From positions 62,001 through 126,000 of the forward strand of contig DVEG01000003.1 in NCBI GenBank assembly GCA_015295835.1: a stretch of DNA of 64,000 nt, in the 5' to 3' direction. The stretch comes from Oscillatoriaceae cyanobacterium M7585_C2015_266. Lineage in GTDB: Bacteria; Cyanobacteriota; Cyanobacteriia; Cyanobacteriales; Oscillatoriaceae. The notes beneath the pieces were generated by a model. It was not told where the DNA came from and made no database searches. It saw only the letters and a program-made list of their open reading frames with translations. Both the position numbers and the translations under genes were made by a program. Of this stretch, positions 35,956-45,932 are shown piece after piece. Every line of letters starts with the position of its first letter. Position 1 is the stretch's first letter.

Positions 35956-36789
35956 ATGCCTCAAACCCCATGCCCAATTTACAATTCTCGCCGTATTTGG
36001 TTAATTGGCGGCACGAGCGAAAGCGCCCTCATAGCAGAAGCGCTCGCTCACGAAACAGAGCTTTCATGTATCATTACAGTCACCACAGAAGCAGCTAAAA
36101 AATTATACCCAAAAAACCCCCTACTAGAGGTATGGGTAGGAAAATTAGATATAGAAAATATAGGAAAATTCTTACAAGAACAACAAATAGCAGCAATTTT
36201 AGACGCCTCACATCCTCATGCTGCAGAAATTTCTAAATTAGCGATCGCTACAGCCGCTCAATACCAAATCCCCTATCTGCGTTATGAACGCCCTCCCGCA
36301 ATCACCCCATCCCCAAATCCCGGCAAAACCAACGAAAATATTATTCAAATAGACAGCTTCGAGACACTGGTTGCAGGGGATTTTTTAACACAACAGCGAG
36401 TCTTACTAACAATAGGATATCGTTTTTTATCTCTGTTTCGCCCGTGGCAAGAAAAAGCTACCTTATTTGCTCGTATTCTTCCCTCTCTAACAGCCTTAGA
36501 AGCAGCATTAAATGCCGGATTTACAAGCGATCGCTTAATAGCAATCCGCCCGCCGATATCAATCGAATTAGAAAGAGCTTTATGGCAGCAGTGGCAAATC
36601 TCAATGGTAGTAACAAAGGCATCTGGAAAAGCAGGAGGAGAAGATATTAAAAGAGTGCTTGCTGCTGAGTTAGGCAAGTCTTTAATTATAATTAAACGCC
36701 CGCCCGTCAAATACCCAAAGCAAACTAGCAATATAGCAGATGTTTTAGAATTTTTGAAAGGTCCCTGTATTTCTAATTTTCTGAGATAA
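35956..36789 (+). CDS. cobK: precorrin-6A/cobalt-precorrin-6A reductase
   Basis: A 277-residue CobK/CbiJ enzyme that reduces precorrin-6A with NADPH during corrin ring (cobalamin) synthesis. Family features are the N-terminal RRIWLIGGTSESALIAEAL, ILDASHPHAAEISKLA, IPYLRYERP, and VVTKASGKAGGEDIKRVLA near the C-terminus. The length is slightly above the usual 245-260 because of a short N-terminal extension. No other cobalamin gene is in the window, so it is detached from its pathway neighbours. Confidence 0.93.
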   Translation: MPQTPCPIYNSRRIWLIGGTSESALIAEALAHETELSCIITVTTEAAKKLYPKNPLLEVWVGKLDIENIGKFLQEQQIAAILDASHPHAAEISKLAIATAAQYQIPYLRYERPPAITPSPNPGKTNENIIQIDSFETLVAGDFLTQQRVLLTIGYRFLSLFRPWQEKATLFARILPSLTALEAALNAGFTSDRLIAIRPPISIELERALWQQWQISMVVTKASGKAGGEDIKRVLAAELGKSLIIIKRPPVKYPKQTSNIADVLEFLKGPCISNFLR

Positions 36790-36894
36790 TTTCCCATTTT
36801 AGGCCACGGTATTTTCAAATTTGAGTTTCAAGCATGTTGCGATCGCTTATGCTTAACTATTCGTTATTTTCTTTTCTTACATCCTACTACCTCT

Positions 36895-37164
36895 TCAAAA
36901 AACTTGATTCCATTCTTTCACATCATATTCAGTCCAGATGCCGTTTTGCCAATAAGGATCTGCTTCTACTAAACGCCGAACTGTCGCTTCATCTTCCGCT
37001 TCGTAGATAGCAAAAATTTTAGTTAAATCTTTTGTAGGTCCGCAAGCAATCAAAATTCCCTTCTCTTTTTGCTTCGCTAGCCCTTCGAGATGAGCTTGTC
37101 GATAAGGTGCGCGTTTTTCTATAACATTCTCGCAGTAACTTCCCCACATTATATATTTAGGCAT
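36895..37164 (-). CDS. YciI-like (YCII-related) protein
   Basis: An 89-residue ferredoxin-fold protein: IMWGSYCENVIEKRAPYRQAHL (conserved Arg and His region), then a Gly-Pro loop (IACGPTKD), FAIYEAEDEATVRRLVEADPY, and VKEWNQVF at the end. Family members are dimeric and have a conserved His-Asp pair proposed for catalysis; the true reaction is mostly unknown. It is convergent with cobK. Confidence 0.87.
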   Translation of the reverse strand: MPKYIMWGSYCENVIEKRAPYRQAHLEGLAKQKEKGILIACGPTKDLTKIFAIYEAEDEATVRRLVEADPYWQNGIWTEYDVKEWNQVF

Positions 37165-37324
37165 ATTCTGAGCGATTTAGGTGTGTATTTTTTAAGCTCT
37201 TACGTTCTTGAGAAAATTTTACCAAAAAAATATTTTAAAGCCGTTTTCCAAAACAATACCACAGAAATACCAAAAATTGTCAATAGCCTATACTAAAAGT
37301 AGTATAAGCAAGCAGTGGAGAAAG

Positions 37325-38632
37325 ATGGACATGGCACCAGATCCACTTATAGTGCGGGCGGTGGAACAGCTTGGCTATAGGGTTACCGTAGGCGACGTTG
37401 CCGCCAAAGCAGGAATAGACGTCAATCTAGCCGAGCGAGGATTATTAGCCCTGGCTTCCGATGTAGGCGCTCATTTGCAAGTAACGGAAAGCGGCGATGT
37501 TGCTTATCTGTTTCCAAAAAACTTGCGGGGAATTATTCGCAATAAATATTTGCAATTGCGACTAAAGGAATGGTGGGAAAAAGTCTGGCGGGTTTTATTT
37601 TATCTGATTCGTATTTCCTTCGGTATTGTCTTGCTGATTTCTCTTGTCCTGATTTTTGTAAGTATTTTTATAATTGTCATTGCTACCAATCAAAACAGAG
37701 AAGATAGTAACTACAATCATTCCGGCAACGGCTGGATATTTGTGCCTAACTACTTCCGGTTTGATCTGGATTGGTTCTGGTTTTTATCTTGGGATTATGA
37801 GACGCCTTACCAGCGACAGCAGCGCTCTAAATCTGCGGATGGCAAGCGCTCGCAAATGAGCTTTTTGGAGGCAGTTTTTTCATTCCTTTTCGGAGACGGT
37901 GATCCAAATTGGAATCTAGAAGAAAGACGCTGGCAGGCAATCGCCGCCATCATTCGCAAAAACAAAGGAGCCGTCGTTGCCGAACAAATCGCCCCCTATC
38001 TTGACAATGTAGGGAGCGGATATGCGAATAAATTTGAGGAATACATGCTTCCCGTACTTGCCCGATTTAATGGGCATCCCGAAGTTAGTCCCGAAGGGCA
38101 ACTCATCTATCATTTTCCCGACTTGCAAACCACCGCAAAAACCAACAGCCCGCAAGAAGCCGTACCATCTTTCTTACGCGAATATAATTGGCGTTTTAGT
38201 CAGGCTAAATCTAGTCAACTCATCCTCGCTGCTGGTTTAGGTGTTCTTAATTTTGTTAGTGGTTTAGTGCTCGGTTCTCTGTTAAAAGGAGATATTGCTG
38301 AAGAATTGGGAGGTTTAGTAGCTTTTGTTGCCTGGATTTACCCCGTACTTATTGGTTACGGCACAGCTTTTCTAGTAGTGCCCTTAGTTAGGTATTTTTG
38401 GATTCAGTGGCGAAATAGCCAAATTGAAGCCCGCAATCAAATCAGAAAGAAGCGGGCGAATGTATTAATTAAACCCAGGGCTACTTTAAAGAAGAAAATC
38501 GAATTTGCTCGCCAATTTGCCGCTGAAAAAGTTATCGATAGCCAAAATTTGGCTTACACTACTGAAACCGATTTGTTAGAGCAAGAAATTGAGCGAATCC
38601 AAAGGCTCAACAGCGGCGATGAAAAAAATTAA
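37325..38632 (+). CDS. multi-pass membrane protein with an N-terminal helical domain
   Basis: A 435-residue protein if started at ATG 37325, which has a GGAG-type site upstream; an upstream TTG (37208) adds 39 unconvincing residues. The soluble N-terminus (VRAVEQLGYRVTVGDVAAKAGIDVNLAERGLLALA) looks like a helix-turn-helix or winged-helix fold. A hydrophobic region follows (VLFYLIRISFGIVLLISLVLIFVSIFIIVIA), then a long cytoplasmic part, and two more membrane helices (about LILAAGLGVLNFVSGLVLG and VAFVAWIYPVLIGYGTAFLVVP). It resembles a family shared by cyanobacteria and plant plastids (related to Arabidopsis At5g03900, from memory and unverified). Its role is unknown. Confidence 0.72.
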   Translation: MDMAPDPLIVRAVEQLGYRVTVGDVAAKAGIDVNLAERGLLALASDVGAHLQVTESGDVAYLFPKNLRGIIRNKYLQLRLKEWWEKVWRVLFYLIRISFGIVLLISLVLIFVSIFIIVIATNQNREDSNYNHSGNGWIFVPNYFRFDLDWFWFLSWDYETPYQRQQRSKSADGKRSQMSFLEAVFSFLFGDGDPNWNLEERRWQAIAAIIRKNKGAVVAEQIAPYLDNVGSGYANKFEEYMLPVLARFNGHPEVSPEGQLIYHFPDLQTTAKTNSPQEAVPSFLREYNWRFSQAKSSQLILAAGLGVLNFVSGLVLGSLLKGDIAEELGGLVAFVAWIYPVLIGYGTAFLVVPLVRYFWIQWRNSQIEARNQIRKKRANVLIKPRATLKKKIEFARQFAAEKVIDSQNLAYTTETDLLEQEIERIQRLNSGDEKN

Positions 38633-38661
38633 TTTAACTAAAAAATAAAAAAACATTGAGT

Positions 38662-38708
38662 GGGTGATTGGTAAAAAAAAAGATTATTTTTATTTTTACC
38701 TTTCACCC
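38662..38708. terminator. bidirectional terminator between convergent genes
   Basis: GGGTGA (38662-38667) pairs with TCACCC (38703-38708), and the inner GGTAAAAA pairs with TTTTTACC (38693-38700), giving a long stem with A and T runs. It lies exactly between the membrane-protein gene and the convergent SpoIID gene and can serve both. Confidence 0.7.
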
Positions 38709-38719
38709 CTGAGCATTTT

Positions 38720-39895
38720 CTAATATTTAATCTTTGCTAAAGAAGCGCCACGATAATAGTGAGCCAAAATCGACGTGTAAGGGACTCCATACTGAGCCAG
38801 TTTGTAAGCACCCCACTGACTCATACCCACGGCATGGCCAAAACCATATCCGTCGATTATAAAAGAACTGGGAATTTTAGCAGCACCTTTGCTACCGGCT
38901 AGCACACCTTGAGGAAACACCCGGAAACGGGTACTTCTCAGCCCCAGGGCATCGCGCAAATCATTACCGCTAATAATACGAGTGCCAGCATCTCCCACCA
39001 CTTTCATACTGATAATGCTGCCACGTGGCGTAGTGCGCTCCGGCGTCATAGAGATAATCCTGCCCACTCCGGAAATACGGCGACTGAGTTCATTGTTAGA
39101 AAAAGTTTTCCGCCACTGATAACCTGGCGTGCCCATATCGTAATCAGGAACGCCACGCAAGTAAGGTAAGGCTTCCATCCAGACATCTTCGACATTTTCT
39201 GTGTGCCCGCCTGATGCCGAGTGGAAAGCTGCAAGAATGATTTGGCCATTGTAGGTGAGGACTTGACCCGCTGTTGCATTGACAGCGGCGTAGGTGCCGG
39301 GGGATTCTGTGGCGATACCTTTGTAAACTTGCCATCCCTGGGAGTCGCCGAGATCATAGATTCTATTGCCGCTTTTTTGACGTTCATACAGGGCATAAGT
39401 ACGGGCAGCGACGGCTTGCGCCTTGAGGGCTTCTTGGGGCCAATCTCCGGCCATTTCAGCGCCGAGGACACTGTATAGATATTGTTCTAAATCGACAAAA
39501 TTGACTGCGGTGATTCCTTTGCTAGTGGGTACTAGGAGGGCGCGCCCACGATACCAGCGATCGCCAATAAATACAAAACCATCGCCCTTCGGTTCGAGCC
39601 AAATTTGGCCAGCCAGCCATTTGGAAATAGCGATTTTGCCACCTCGTAGTTCAGCGGAAAAACCATTCAAACCCGCCAGTTCTCCTAAAATCTGACTTGC
39701 ACCGTTACGAACTATCGCGTTAGTCGAACTGCCAACTTTAATTTTATTCACTCCTTCCTCAATGGCCACTCGCAATTCTATGGCCAGAGTTGGTCCCGTT
39801 AGGGCAAGCCACAGCAGCGCTCCGTGAGCTTTTACCCATTTCAACGACTGTAAGATTTTTAAAAGTATAGAGGTAGAAAAAAATCTGGCTATCAT
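38720..39895 (-). CDS. SpoIID/LytB domain protein (amidase-enhancer family)
   Basis: A 391-residue exported protein, with a signal-like segment near residues 20-45 (HGALLWLALTGPTLA). The SpoIID core shows AQAVAARTYALY, then AFHSASGGHTENVEDVW, GVPDYD, and GYGFGHAVGMSQWGAYKLAQYG, all family marks. SpoIID of Bacillus is a lytic transglycosylase of peptidoglycan; cyanobacterial relatives probably also modify the wall. The catalytic-type Glu of the HTENVEDVW segment is present. It is transcribed alone and convergent with the membrane-protein gene. Confidence 0.9.
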   Translation of the reverse strand: MIARFFSTSILLKILQSLKWVKAHGALLWLALTGPTLAIELRVAIEEGVNKIKVGSSTNAIVRNGASQILGELAGLNGFSAELRGGKIAISKWLAGQIWLEPKGDGFVFIGDRWYRGRALLVPTSKGITAVNFVDLEQYLYSVLGAEMAGDWPQEALKAQAVAARTYALYERQKSGNRIYDLGDSQGWQVYKGIATESPGTYAAVNATAGQVLTYNGQIILAAFHSASGGHTENVEDVWMEALPYLRGVPDYDMGTPGYQWRKTFSNNELSRRISGVGRIISMTPERTTPRGSIISMKVVGDAGTRIISGNDLRDALGLRSTRFRVFPQGVLAGSKGAAKIPSSFIIDGYGFGHAVGMSQWGAYKLAQYGVPYTSILAHYYRGASLAKIKY

Positions 39896-40269
39896 GCCTC
39901 GTTCACTTTCTCACATCAAAAAGCTGGGATGTACAAACATTGAGTGTGATTGTACTCCCTGGGATTGCTTTTAATATCTTATGAAAGCTGATGAAAGATC
40001 GATTTTGACACGCCAAGCTATCCTATTTTTACAAGCCTGGAAGGACAAATAGGGCGAGCGCGCTCCCTGATAAAATATAAAAATATAAAAATCTACTAAT
40101 TCACAGCCAAGTTTTCTAAACTGGAATAAACCAGCTGCTCATAGCTAGGGGCTAGTGCCACCTTCAGATCAACTTTCCGAAAAAAAAGTAGGCTGGATAA
40201 AATAAACCCAAGAGATAATCGAATAAAACTGGCTCAGACCACCAGGGTAACACGGCAGGGTAGTATATT
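39896..40269. other. intergenic region upstream of the pot operon
   Basis: About 370 bases, AT-rich, between the divergent SpoIID and potA genes. It includes a GCGAGCGC octamer near 40055. It must hold the pot promoter, but no strong consensus boxes are seen, and no ribosome-binding site is evident just before the potA ATG. Confidence 0.4.
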
Positions 40270-41400
40270 ATGTTTCAGACTGCTACGCACAATCAAGGAA
40301 CTACGGCAAATGATGTCACGTTTGACGTAGAACTACGCAAAGTTTTTAAAGTCTTTAACGGGGAAACCGCTGTCAGAGGTCTTGATCTAGAAATCCGTCG
40401 GGGTGAATTCTTTAGCATTCTCGGCCCTTCCGGCTGTGGCAAAACCACTACATTGCGAATGATCGCTGGATTTGATACACCCTCCGCCGGCGAAGTGACA
40501 ATTCTGGGCCAGTTAATGACCCACATACCGCCCTATCGGCGACCCGTCAATACCGTGTTTCAAAGCTATGCCCTGTTCAATCACCTGACTGTCTGGGATA
40601 ACATCGCCTTCGGACTAAGAATTAAACGGCTAGGCAAAGCAGAAATTGAGGAGCGTGTCCGAGAAGTTATCAAGCTCGTGAAAATGGAAAAATTTGCTAG
40701 CCGCTACCCCGCACAACTCTCCGGAGGTCAACAGCAGCGGGTGGCTTTAGCACGGGCACTGGTGAACCGCCCCGCAGTACTGTTGCTCGATGAACCCCTT
40801 GGTGCCTTGGACTTGAAGCTGCGCAAAGAAATGCAGGTAGAACTTTCTAATCTCCATCAGGATGTGGGTTTGACTTTTATCATGGTTACCCACGACCAAG
40901 AAGAGGCCCTGTCTATGTCTGATCGCATAGGGGTGATGAATGAAGGACGTATCGACCAAATTGGCACCCCCAGTCAGATCTATGAACGCCCTCAAACCGC
41001 TTTCGTTGCCCGCTTTATAGGAGATATAAATCAATTTAAAGGTCGCGTTGAAAATCACGACAATTACAGTCTGCTGGTGGTTACTGAAAATAAGCTTAAA
41101 ATAGTGGTGCAGTCGTCAGAATCTCTCAGTCACATTAGCAAAGGTGACTCTGTAACTGTTAATGTACGTCCAGAAAAAATTCAATTGAGTCTGTATCCGC
41201 CTTCTATATCGGTAAACTGTTTTGAAGGCCGCCTGAAACAGGCAATGTACAAAGGTACTCACATTCAATATATGGTGACTTTGATATCGGGAGATACGAT
41301 TACTGTAACTCAACCAAATACTGTTGGCAACGCTCCCGATCCTCACACTCCTATTTATGCTTTTTGGGAACCTTCAAACTGTCTGGCACTGACAGCATGA
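40270..41400 (+). CDS. potA: spermidine/putrescine ABC transporter ATP-binding protein
   Basis: A 376-residue ATPase of the polyamine importer. The ABC domain (about 18-250) has Walker A GPSGCGKTTT, the Q-loop with FQSYALF, signature LSGGQQQRVALARAL, Walker B LLLDEPLGALD and the switch His in MVTHDQEEAL. A TOBE-type domain (about 280-370) follows, as in PotA. It heads potADBC, a typical complete set, though cyanobacterial systems of this kind may also carry other cationic compounds. Confidence 0.95.
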   Translation: MFQTATHNQGTTANDVTFDVELRKVFKVFNGETAVRGLDLEIRRGEFFSILGPSGCGKTTTLRMIAGFDTPSAGEVTILGQLMTHIPPYRRPVNTVFQSYALFNHLTVWDNIAFGLRIKRLGKAEIEERVREVIKLVKMEKFASRYPAQLSGGQQQRVALARALVNRPAVLLLDEPLGALDLKLRKEMQVELSNLHQDVGLTFIMVTHDQEEALSMSDRIGVMNEGRIDQIGTPSQIYERPQTAFVARFIGDINQFKGRVENHDNYSLLVVTENKLKIVVQSSESLSHISKGDSVTVNVRPEKIQLSLYPPSISVNCFEGRLKQAMYKGTHIQYMVTLISGDTITVTQPNTVGNAPDPHTPIYAFWEPSNCLALTA

Positions 41401-41612
41401 AAAACAAAATTGATAAATATAATTAAGGGTTGAAGATGGTAAGCAGAAAAAGAGTAGAAATGTTAGTTGAAATAAACTGATATGGCGCTCGCTCACCTAC
41501 TGCTACTAGAAAAAAATAAAAATAAAAGTAAAAGATTTGTAACAATACCAAAACTAGAGAACTGCAGCTCTAAGAAAATTAAATTATTAAAAATTAAAAT
41601 AATATTCTGGGC

Positions 41613-42770
41613 TTGCTAAACTCTATACTCTCAACCCTAAAATCTACAGTGCCTCCCACAAACAAACAGAAAACTCGCATCCATCCAACACGGCGTCAGT
41701 TCATTAAAGCGTCAGCAGCAGCTCTATCAGGAATGGCGCTTAGTAGCTGCGGCTGGAGACTAGCTGAGGTGCAATCATCCCCTGGACCGTTGCCGCCAAC
41801 TAAAATGTACATATATACTTGGGCGGGCTATACAGATAACGAATTACTCAAAAACTTTTCTGAACAAACCGGCATCGAAGTCATCGCTGACGTGTTCGAG
41901 TCAAATGAAGAAATGCTCGCCAAAATTCAGGCAGGCGGGGGCGGTGCCTACAGCGTTATCTATCCGTCTGACTATACCGTCAGAAAAATGGTAGAGCTGA
42001 ATATCCTCCATGAAATAGATCACACCCGTCTGCCTGTGATCAAACAGCTTTTCGAGCAATTCCAAAATCCATCCTATGATCCAGGCAACCGCCACAGTGT
42101 GCCCATCAGTTGGGGAACTACAGGCTTGATTTACAACACTGAAAAACTAAAAGAATTTCCAGAAGACTGGGACTATCTTTGGAAAAACAAGCAAGTTCTA
42201 TCGCGGCGGATGACTTTGCTAAATGATCCCAGGGAAGTGATAGGGGCAGCGCTGCGGATGTTAGGATATTCATATAACTCGGAAAATCCTCAAGAAATAA
42301 AAGCAGCTTACGAGCAATTAACAGAACTTAAACCGGCGATCGCCTCCTTCACCTCCGACGGCTGGCGCCCTCAAATTCTCGCAGGTGACTTACTCGTCGC
42401 CATGTGCTACTCCTCAGATGCTAATGAAATTATCTCAGAAAGCGAAAATTTACAGTACGCCCTGCCCAGTAGCGGCTCCTCCCTGTGGACAGATACCCTC
42501 GTCATCCCTAAATTTGCCCCTAATGTCGAAGGTGCCTATGCCTGGATTAATTTCGTCCTCCAGCCCAGCGTCGCCGCTGAACTATGCAAGCGCTTGAGTT
42601 TCGCACCACCAACTTATACCGCCTTCAATCTGCTGCCAGAAGAAATTCAAAAAAATCCAAGCTTATTCCCACCAGAAAAAGCTCTGGAAAAATGCGAGCG
42701 TCTCTCCCCCTTACCGCCAAAGGTTACTGAAATATATGATCGCTTCTGGACACAACTCACCAGCAGCTAA
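41613..42770 (+). CDS. potD: polyamine ABC transporter substrate-binding protein
   Basis: A 385-residue periplasmic binding protein of the PotD/PotF type. The N-terminus has a twin-arginine motif (TRRQFIKASAAAL) and a lipobox with C46 (ALSSC), so it is probably a lipoprotein exported folded. The core begins MYIYTWAGYTDNELLKNF and includes ISWGTTGLIYNTE and WIPKFAP-like WTDTLVIPKFAPN. The start is TTG at 41613 without a good ribosome-binding site, but the signal region requires it. The order A-D-B-C differs from the E. coli order A-B-C-D. The gap to potA is 212 bases, so an internal promoter is possible. Confidence 0.93.
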   Translation: MLNSILSTLKSTVPPTNKQKTRIHPTRRQFIKASAAALSGMALSSCGWRLAEVQSSPGPLPPTKMYIYTWAGYTDNELLKNFSEQTGIEVIADVFESNEEMLAKIQAGGGGAYSVIYPSDYTVRKMVELNILHEIDHTRLPVIKQLFEQFQNPSYDPGNRHSVPISWGTTGLIYNTEKLKEFPEDWDYLWKNKQVLSRRMTLLNDPREVIGAALRMLGYSYNSENPQEIKAAYEQLTELKPAIASFTSDGWRPQILAGDLLVAMCYSSDANEIISESENLQYALPSSGSSLWTDTLVIPKFAPNVEGAYAWINFVLQPSVAAELCKRLSFAPPTYTAFNLLPEEIQKNPSLFPPEKALEKCERLSPLPPKVTEIYDRFWTQLTSS

Positions 42771-42809
42771 ACCAGTTTCTTTAAAATTAAAAAAAATATT
42801 AATAAGTCG

Positions 42810-43718
42810 ATGACTATCTCTACCAAAACTACTCCTCCCGCTACCTCCAATTACCAGTCTGACTTGAAACGGCTAGGGTCAAAATTACTAGGACCACTGG
42901 TATTGCTTGGTCCCGCTGGGCTTTGGTTGTTCTTGTTGCTCGTTATCCCTACTTTAGTAATTTTCGAGCTGAGTTTGGTGCCGAATATTAAACCAGGAGA
43001 GCTGGTTATTCCATCAGGGATAGATAATTACCTGCGGGTGTTTGAACCAATTAAGCTACAGGTGATGGGGCGATCGCTATTTTTTTCTATCGGCACCACC
43101 ATCCTCTGTTTGCTCCTCGGTTTCCCAGTAGCTTACTGGATTGCCCTCCTCACACCCCCACGCTGGCGAAATTTGCTCTTACTCGGTTTCGTTTTACCCT
43201 TGTGGACTTCCTCCCTACTCCGCTCCTACGCTTGGATTACAATTTTACGCCCTACAGGAGTACTCAATACTATCCTCACTAGCATCGGGCTCCCCCCCCT
43301 CGATATCCTCAACCGCAGTTCGGCGGTGTTGATTGGCATGAGCTACAGTTATCTTCCTTATATGGTATTGATACTATACGCTTCTTTGGAAAAACTTGAT
43401 AAACGTTTGCTAGAAGCAGCAGCTGACTTGGGAGCAAATCCAGTCCAAACTTTCTGGAAAGTAACAGTGCCACAAACTATGCCCGGTATTGCTGCCGGCT
43501 CGCTGTTGGTATTTATCAATGTTATGGGCGATTTCGTCGATCCGGAATTGCTCGGAGGCGCTTCTAGTATGACTGTAGCCCGCTTGATTTATAATCAGTT
43601 TCTAGGACCTACTCAGAATTGGGGATTTGGTTCGGCTCTGAGTATGGTTTTGATTATGTTTGTTAGTATTGCGATCGCCCTTTTGATTCGTTTTGGCGAA
43701 GCTACACCTAAACGCTGA
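42810..43718 (+). CDS. potB: polyamine ABC transporter permease
   Basis: A 302-residue inner-membrane permease with six predicted helices, starting GPLVLLGPAGLWLFLLLVIPTLVIF. The EAA loop that contacts PotA is present: LEAAADLGANPVQTFWKVTVPQTMPGI. Other marks are SLLRSYAWITILRPTGVLN and NVMGDFVDPELLGG. It begins 39 bases after potD, supporting one operon. Confidence 0.95.
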   Translation: MTISTKTTPPATSNYQSDLKRLGSKLLGPLVLLGPAGLWLFLLLVIPTLVIFELSLVPNIKPGELVIPSGIDNYLRVFEPIKLQVMGRSLFFSIGTTILCLLLGFPVAYWIALLTPPRWRNLLLLGFVLPLWTSSLLRSYAWITILRPTGVLNTILTSIGLPPLDILNRSSAVLIGMSYSYLPYMVLILYASLEKLDKRLLEAAADLGANPVQTFWKVTVPQTMPGIAAGSLLVFINVMGDFVDPELLGGASSMTVARLIYNQFLGPTQNWGFGSALSMVLIMFVSIAIALLIRFGEATPKR

Positions 43719-43871
43719 ATCGTACACATACAAAATTTAAAACTACCCTAAAATCCTGCTTTTAAACTCAAATAATATACCAGCACCTCACAGAATGAAA
43801 ATTTAATATTAATATAAAATTTTTAAGATAAAAAAATATTATTTGAACGCGATCGCTACAGGTGAATTTCA

Positions 43872-44717
43872 ATGATAGAAACGGCGAGCAATCAACAGGA
43901 GGAAATCCCGGAAGCTATGTTGCATTCCAAACCTAAACTAAATATTTCTTGGCAGGCAATATTTTCTTTGCTCATGTACATTTTCATGTACCTTCCCATC
44001 TTAGTACTAGCATTTTATAGCTTCAACGCTTCTCGCTTTAGCGCCGGTTGGGAAGGATTTACCCTCGATTGGTATGTCAAACTATTTAGCGATACACGCA
44101 TTTTAAAGGCACTACAAAATAGTTTGACAGTTGCATTTTCTGCAGTCGCTATCTCAGCCGTATTAGGCACTCTTATGGCAGTCGGCTTAAGCAAATATCG
44201 ATTTCCCGGAAAAAGTTTATATTTGGGGATGTCTTACCTGCCTTTGATTGTACCAGATATTGCTATAGCTGTCGCCACCCTTGTTTTTCTCGCCGCTATG
44301 CAGATTCGCTTAAGTCTGTGGACAATTGTTGCAGCTCATGTTGTTTTCTGTATTGCATATATTGGTTTGGTAGTTTCCACGCGCCTCGCTGATTTAAATC
44401 CTTATTTAGAAGAAGCAGCTCTCGATTTAGGAGCTACACCAGTGGAAGCATTTTTTAAAGTATTACTACCACAATTGATGCCAGGAATTATTTCCGGATG
44501 TCTTCTGGCATTTGTACTTAGTATGGATGATTTTTTAATTGCAAGCTTCACTGCTGGAACGGGCGCAACAACGCTACCAATGGAAATATTCAGCCGTATC
44601 CGTACAGGGGTAAAACCAGATATTAATGCTCTCAGTGTCATTTTAATGTTGACATCAGGGAGTTTGGCATTTGTAGCAGAATATCTACGCTATAGAGGCG
44701 AACAAAAGCGGAGTTAA
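43872..44717 (+). CDS. potC: polyamine ABC transporter permease
   Basis: A 281-residue permease, the partner of PotB. It starts with a polar N-terminus, then YIFMYLPILVLAFYSFNASR. It has the EAA loop LEEAALDLGATPVEAFFKVLLPQLMPG and the C-terminal LSMDDFLIASFTAG typical of PotC. It lies 153 bases after potB, with a HIP1 octamer in the gap, and is followed by a strong hairpin that ends the operon. Confidence 0.95.
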   Translation: MIETASNQQEEIPEAMLHSKPKLNISWQAIFSLLMYIFMYLPILVLAFYSFNASRFSAGWEGFTLDWYVKLFSDTRILKALQNSLTVAFSAVAISAVLGTLMAVGLSKYRFPGKSLYLGMSYLPLIVPDIAIAVATLVFLAAMQIRLSLWTIVAAHVVFCIAYIGLVVSTRLADLNPYLEEAALDLGATPVEAFFKVLLPQLMPGIISGCLLAFVLSMDDFLIASFTAGTGATTLPMEIFSRIRTGVKPDINALSVILMLTSGSLAFVAEYLRYRGEQKRS

Positions 44718-44730
44718 TCTATTAAAAATG

Positions 44731-44758
44731 AAAAAAGGAGGCTAAGCCCCCTTTTTTT
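44731..44758. terminator. rho-independent terminator after potC
   Basis: AAAAAAGGAGGC (44731-44742) pairs with GCCCCCTTTTTT across a TAA loop, with one mismatch, and ends in seven T. It serves the potADBC operon and, because of its symmetric A and T runs, probably also the convergent DUF1517 gene. Confidence 0.85.
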
Positions 44759-44777
44759 GCAATTTTTTTGCAAAAAG

Positions 44778-45728
44778 TTATACCAATTTCAGATTCGGAT
44801 ATTCCGCTAGCATATCGTCAGTGGTGAGGGTATCGCCAGCAGCTTGCGGCGACCACAGCACTTCAAATGCCATCAGGCGATCGCTAGAAATACTACCAAT
44901 TTGACGCAAAGCTTGCCGCAAATCCTCCGTATTGTTAATTTCCGGCAACTCCATCTTGCCTTGCATTGCCACCAGAAGCGTTACGACAATATATTCGTTG
45001 GCTTTTTCAGTCAAAACCAGCTCATGCGAAACTTTCCCTTTACCCTCCGCCCCCGGCGGGGAAACTTTAACATCTGTTTGCCGGAGTTGGTTATTGACAT
45101 TAAAGAGGGTTTCTTCTGCAAATTTACTACGTTCCGCTAGCGAAAGTTGATTAAACTTAGCTTCTGCAGCCTGCAAGTGAGTTTGATAGGCTTCAGCCGC
45201 AGCATAAACCCAATATTCGGGATGGCGCAATAGGGCTAGAGAAGCTTCTTGGAGCACGAAAGCGCGCCCCTCTGGCGAACCAGTATCGGCTCTGCGGGCG
45301 AGTTCGTTAAGTTCCGCTTGTAAATAGCGAGCTTGGGCAAGTAATCCGACTTGTACTTTGGCAACAGAAACCGTAGGATTGGTATATTCGAGTTCGTCAG
45401 AAAATTCGCTAGAAGAGCGAAAACTTTGGACTATAAAGTTAGCGATCGCAATAAAAATCAAGATTGAAAATACACCGCCAAATCCGCCACCCCAGAATAA
45501 GGGAATCAGGAAAGGAAAACCAAAACCCCCGCCACCTGGGTAATAACCTCCGCCGTAGCCGCCTGGAGAATAACTACGTGGAGATGAGTAGGAGCGGCTG
45601 GGTATATTAAACGAACCTCCACCGATGCGCCCGCCTGTGCGAGCAGCCAGGGCTGAATCGGCGTGGCTGAAGGCTAGAATGAAAATTAGCGCCAGAGCCA
45701 ACAAGGATTTAAAAACTTTTTTACCCAT
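44778..45728 (-). CDS. DUF1517 membrane protein
   Basis: A 316-residue protein with a signal peptide (LALALIFILAFSHADSALAA). A Gly/Tyr/Ser-rich stretch (about 30-75; repeats such as YGGGYYPGGGG) is followed by a membrane segment (VFSILIFIAIANFIVQSF). The cytoplasmic or stromal-type C-terminal domain (about 100-315) contains VSVAKVQVGLLAQARYLQAEL and HELVLTEKANEYIVVTLLVA. This is the layout of DUF1517, found in cyanobacteria and plastids, with no established function. It is convergent with potC. Confidence 0.86.
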   Translation of the reverse strand: MGKKVFKSLLALALIFILAFSHADSALAARTGGRIGGGSFNIPSRSYSSPRSYSPGGYGGGYYPGGGGFGFPFLIPLFWGGGFGGVFSILIFIAIANFIVQSFRSSSEFSDELEYTNPTVSVAKVQVGLLAQARYLQAELNELARRADTGSPEGRAFVLQEASLALLRHPEYWVYAAAEAYQTHLQAAEAKFNQLSLAERSKFAEETLFNVNNQLRQTDVKVSPPGAEGKGKVSHELVLTEKANEYIVVTLLVAMQGKMELPEINNTEDLRQALRQIGSISSDRLMAFEVLWSPQAAGDTLTTDDMLAEYPNLKLV

Positions 45729-45932
45729 GAGTAATGTTCCTAATTCATCTCGTTAAAGATTTATGGGGTTATTTCCCACTCTGACAACAGCACCAGTCAA
45801 GCACCAGCTTTTTGCTTTGATGCTTAGTGGGGCACACTTTTAATTTATCGCTTTTCCCTTACAATAGGGAGGCTTCCCAGAGAATATAATCGGGCGAGAT
45901 TTCCGTACTTTTGGAAAAGAAACAGTTTTTCC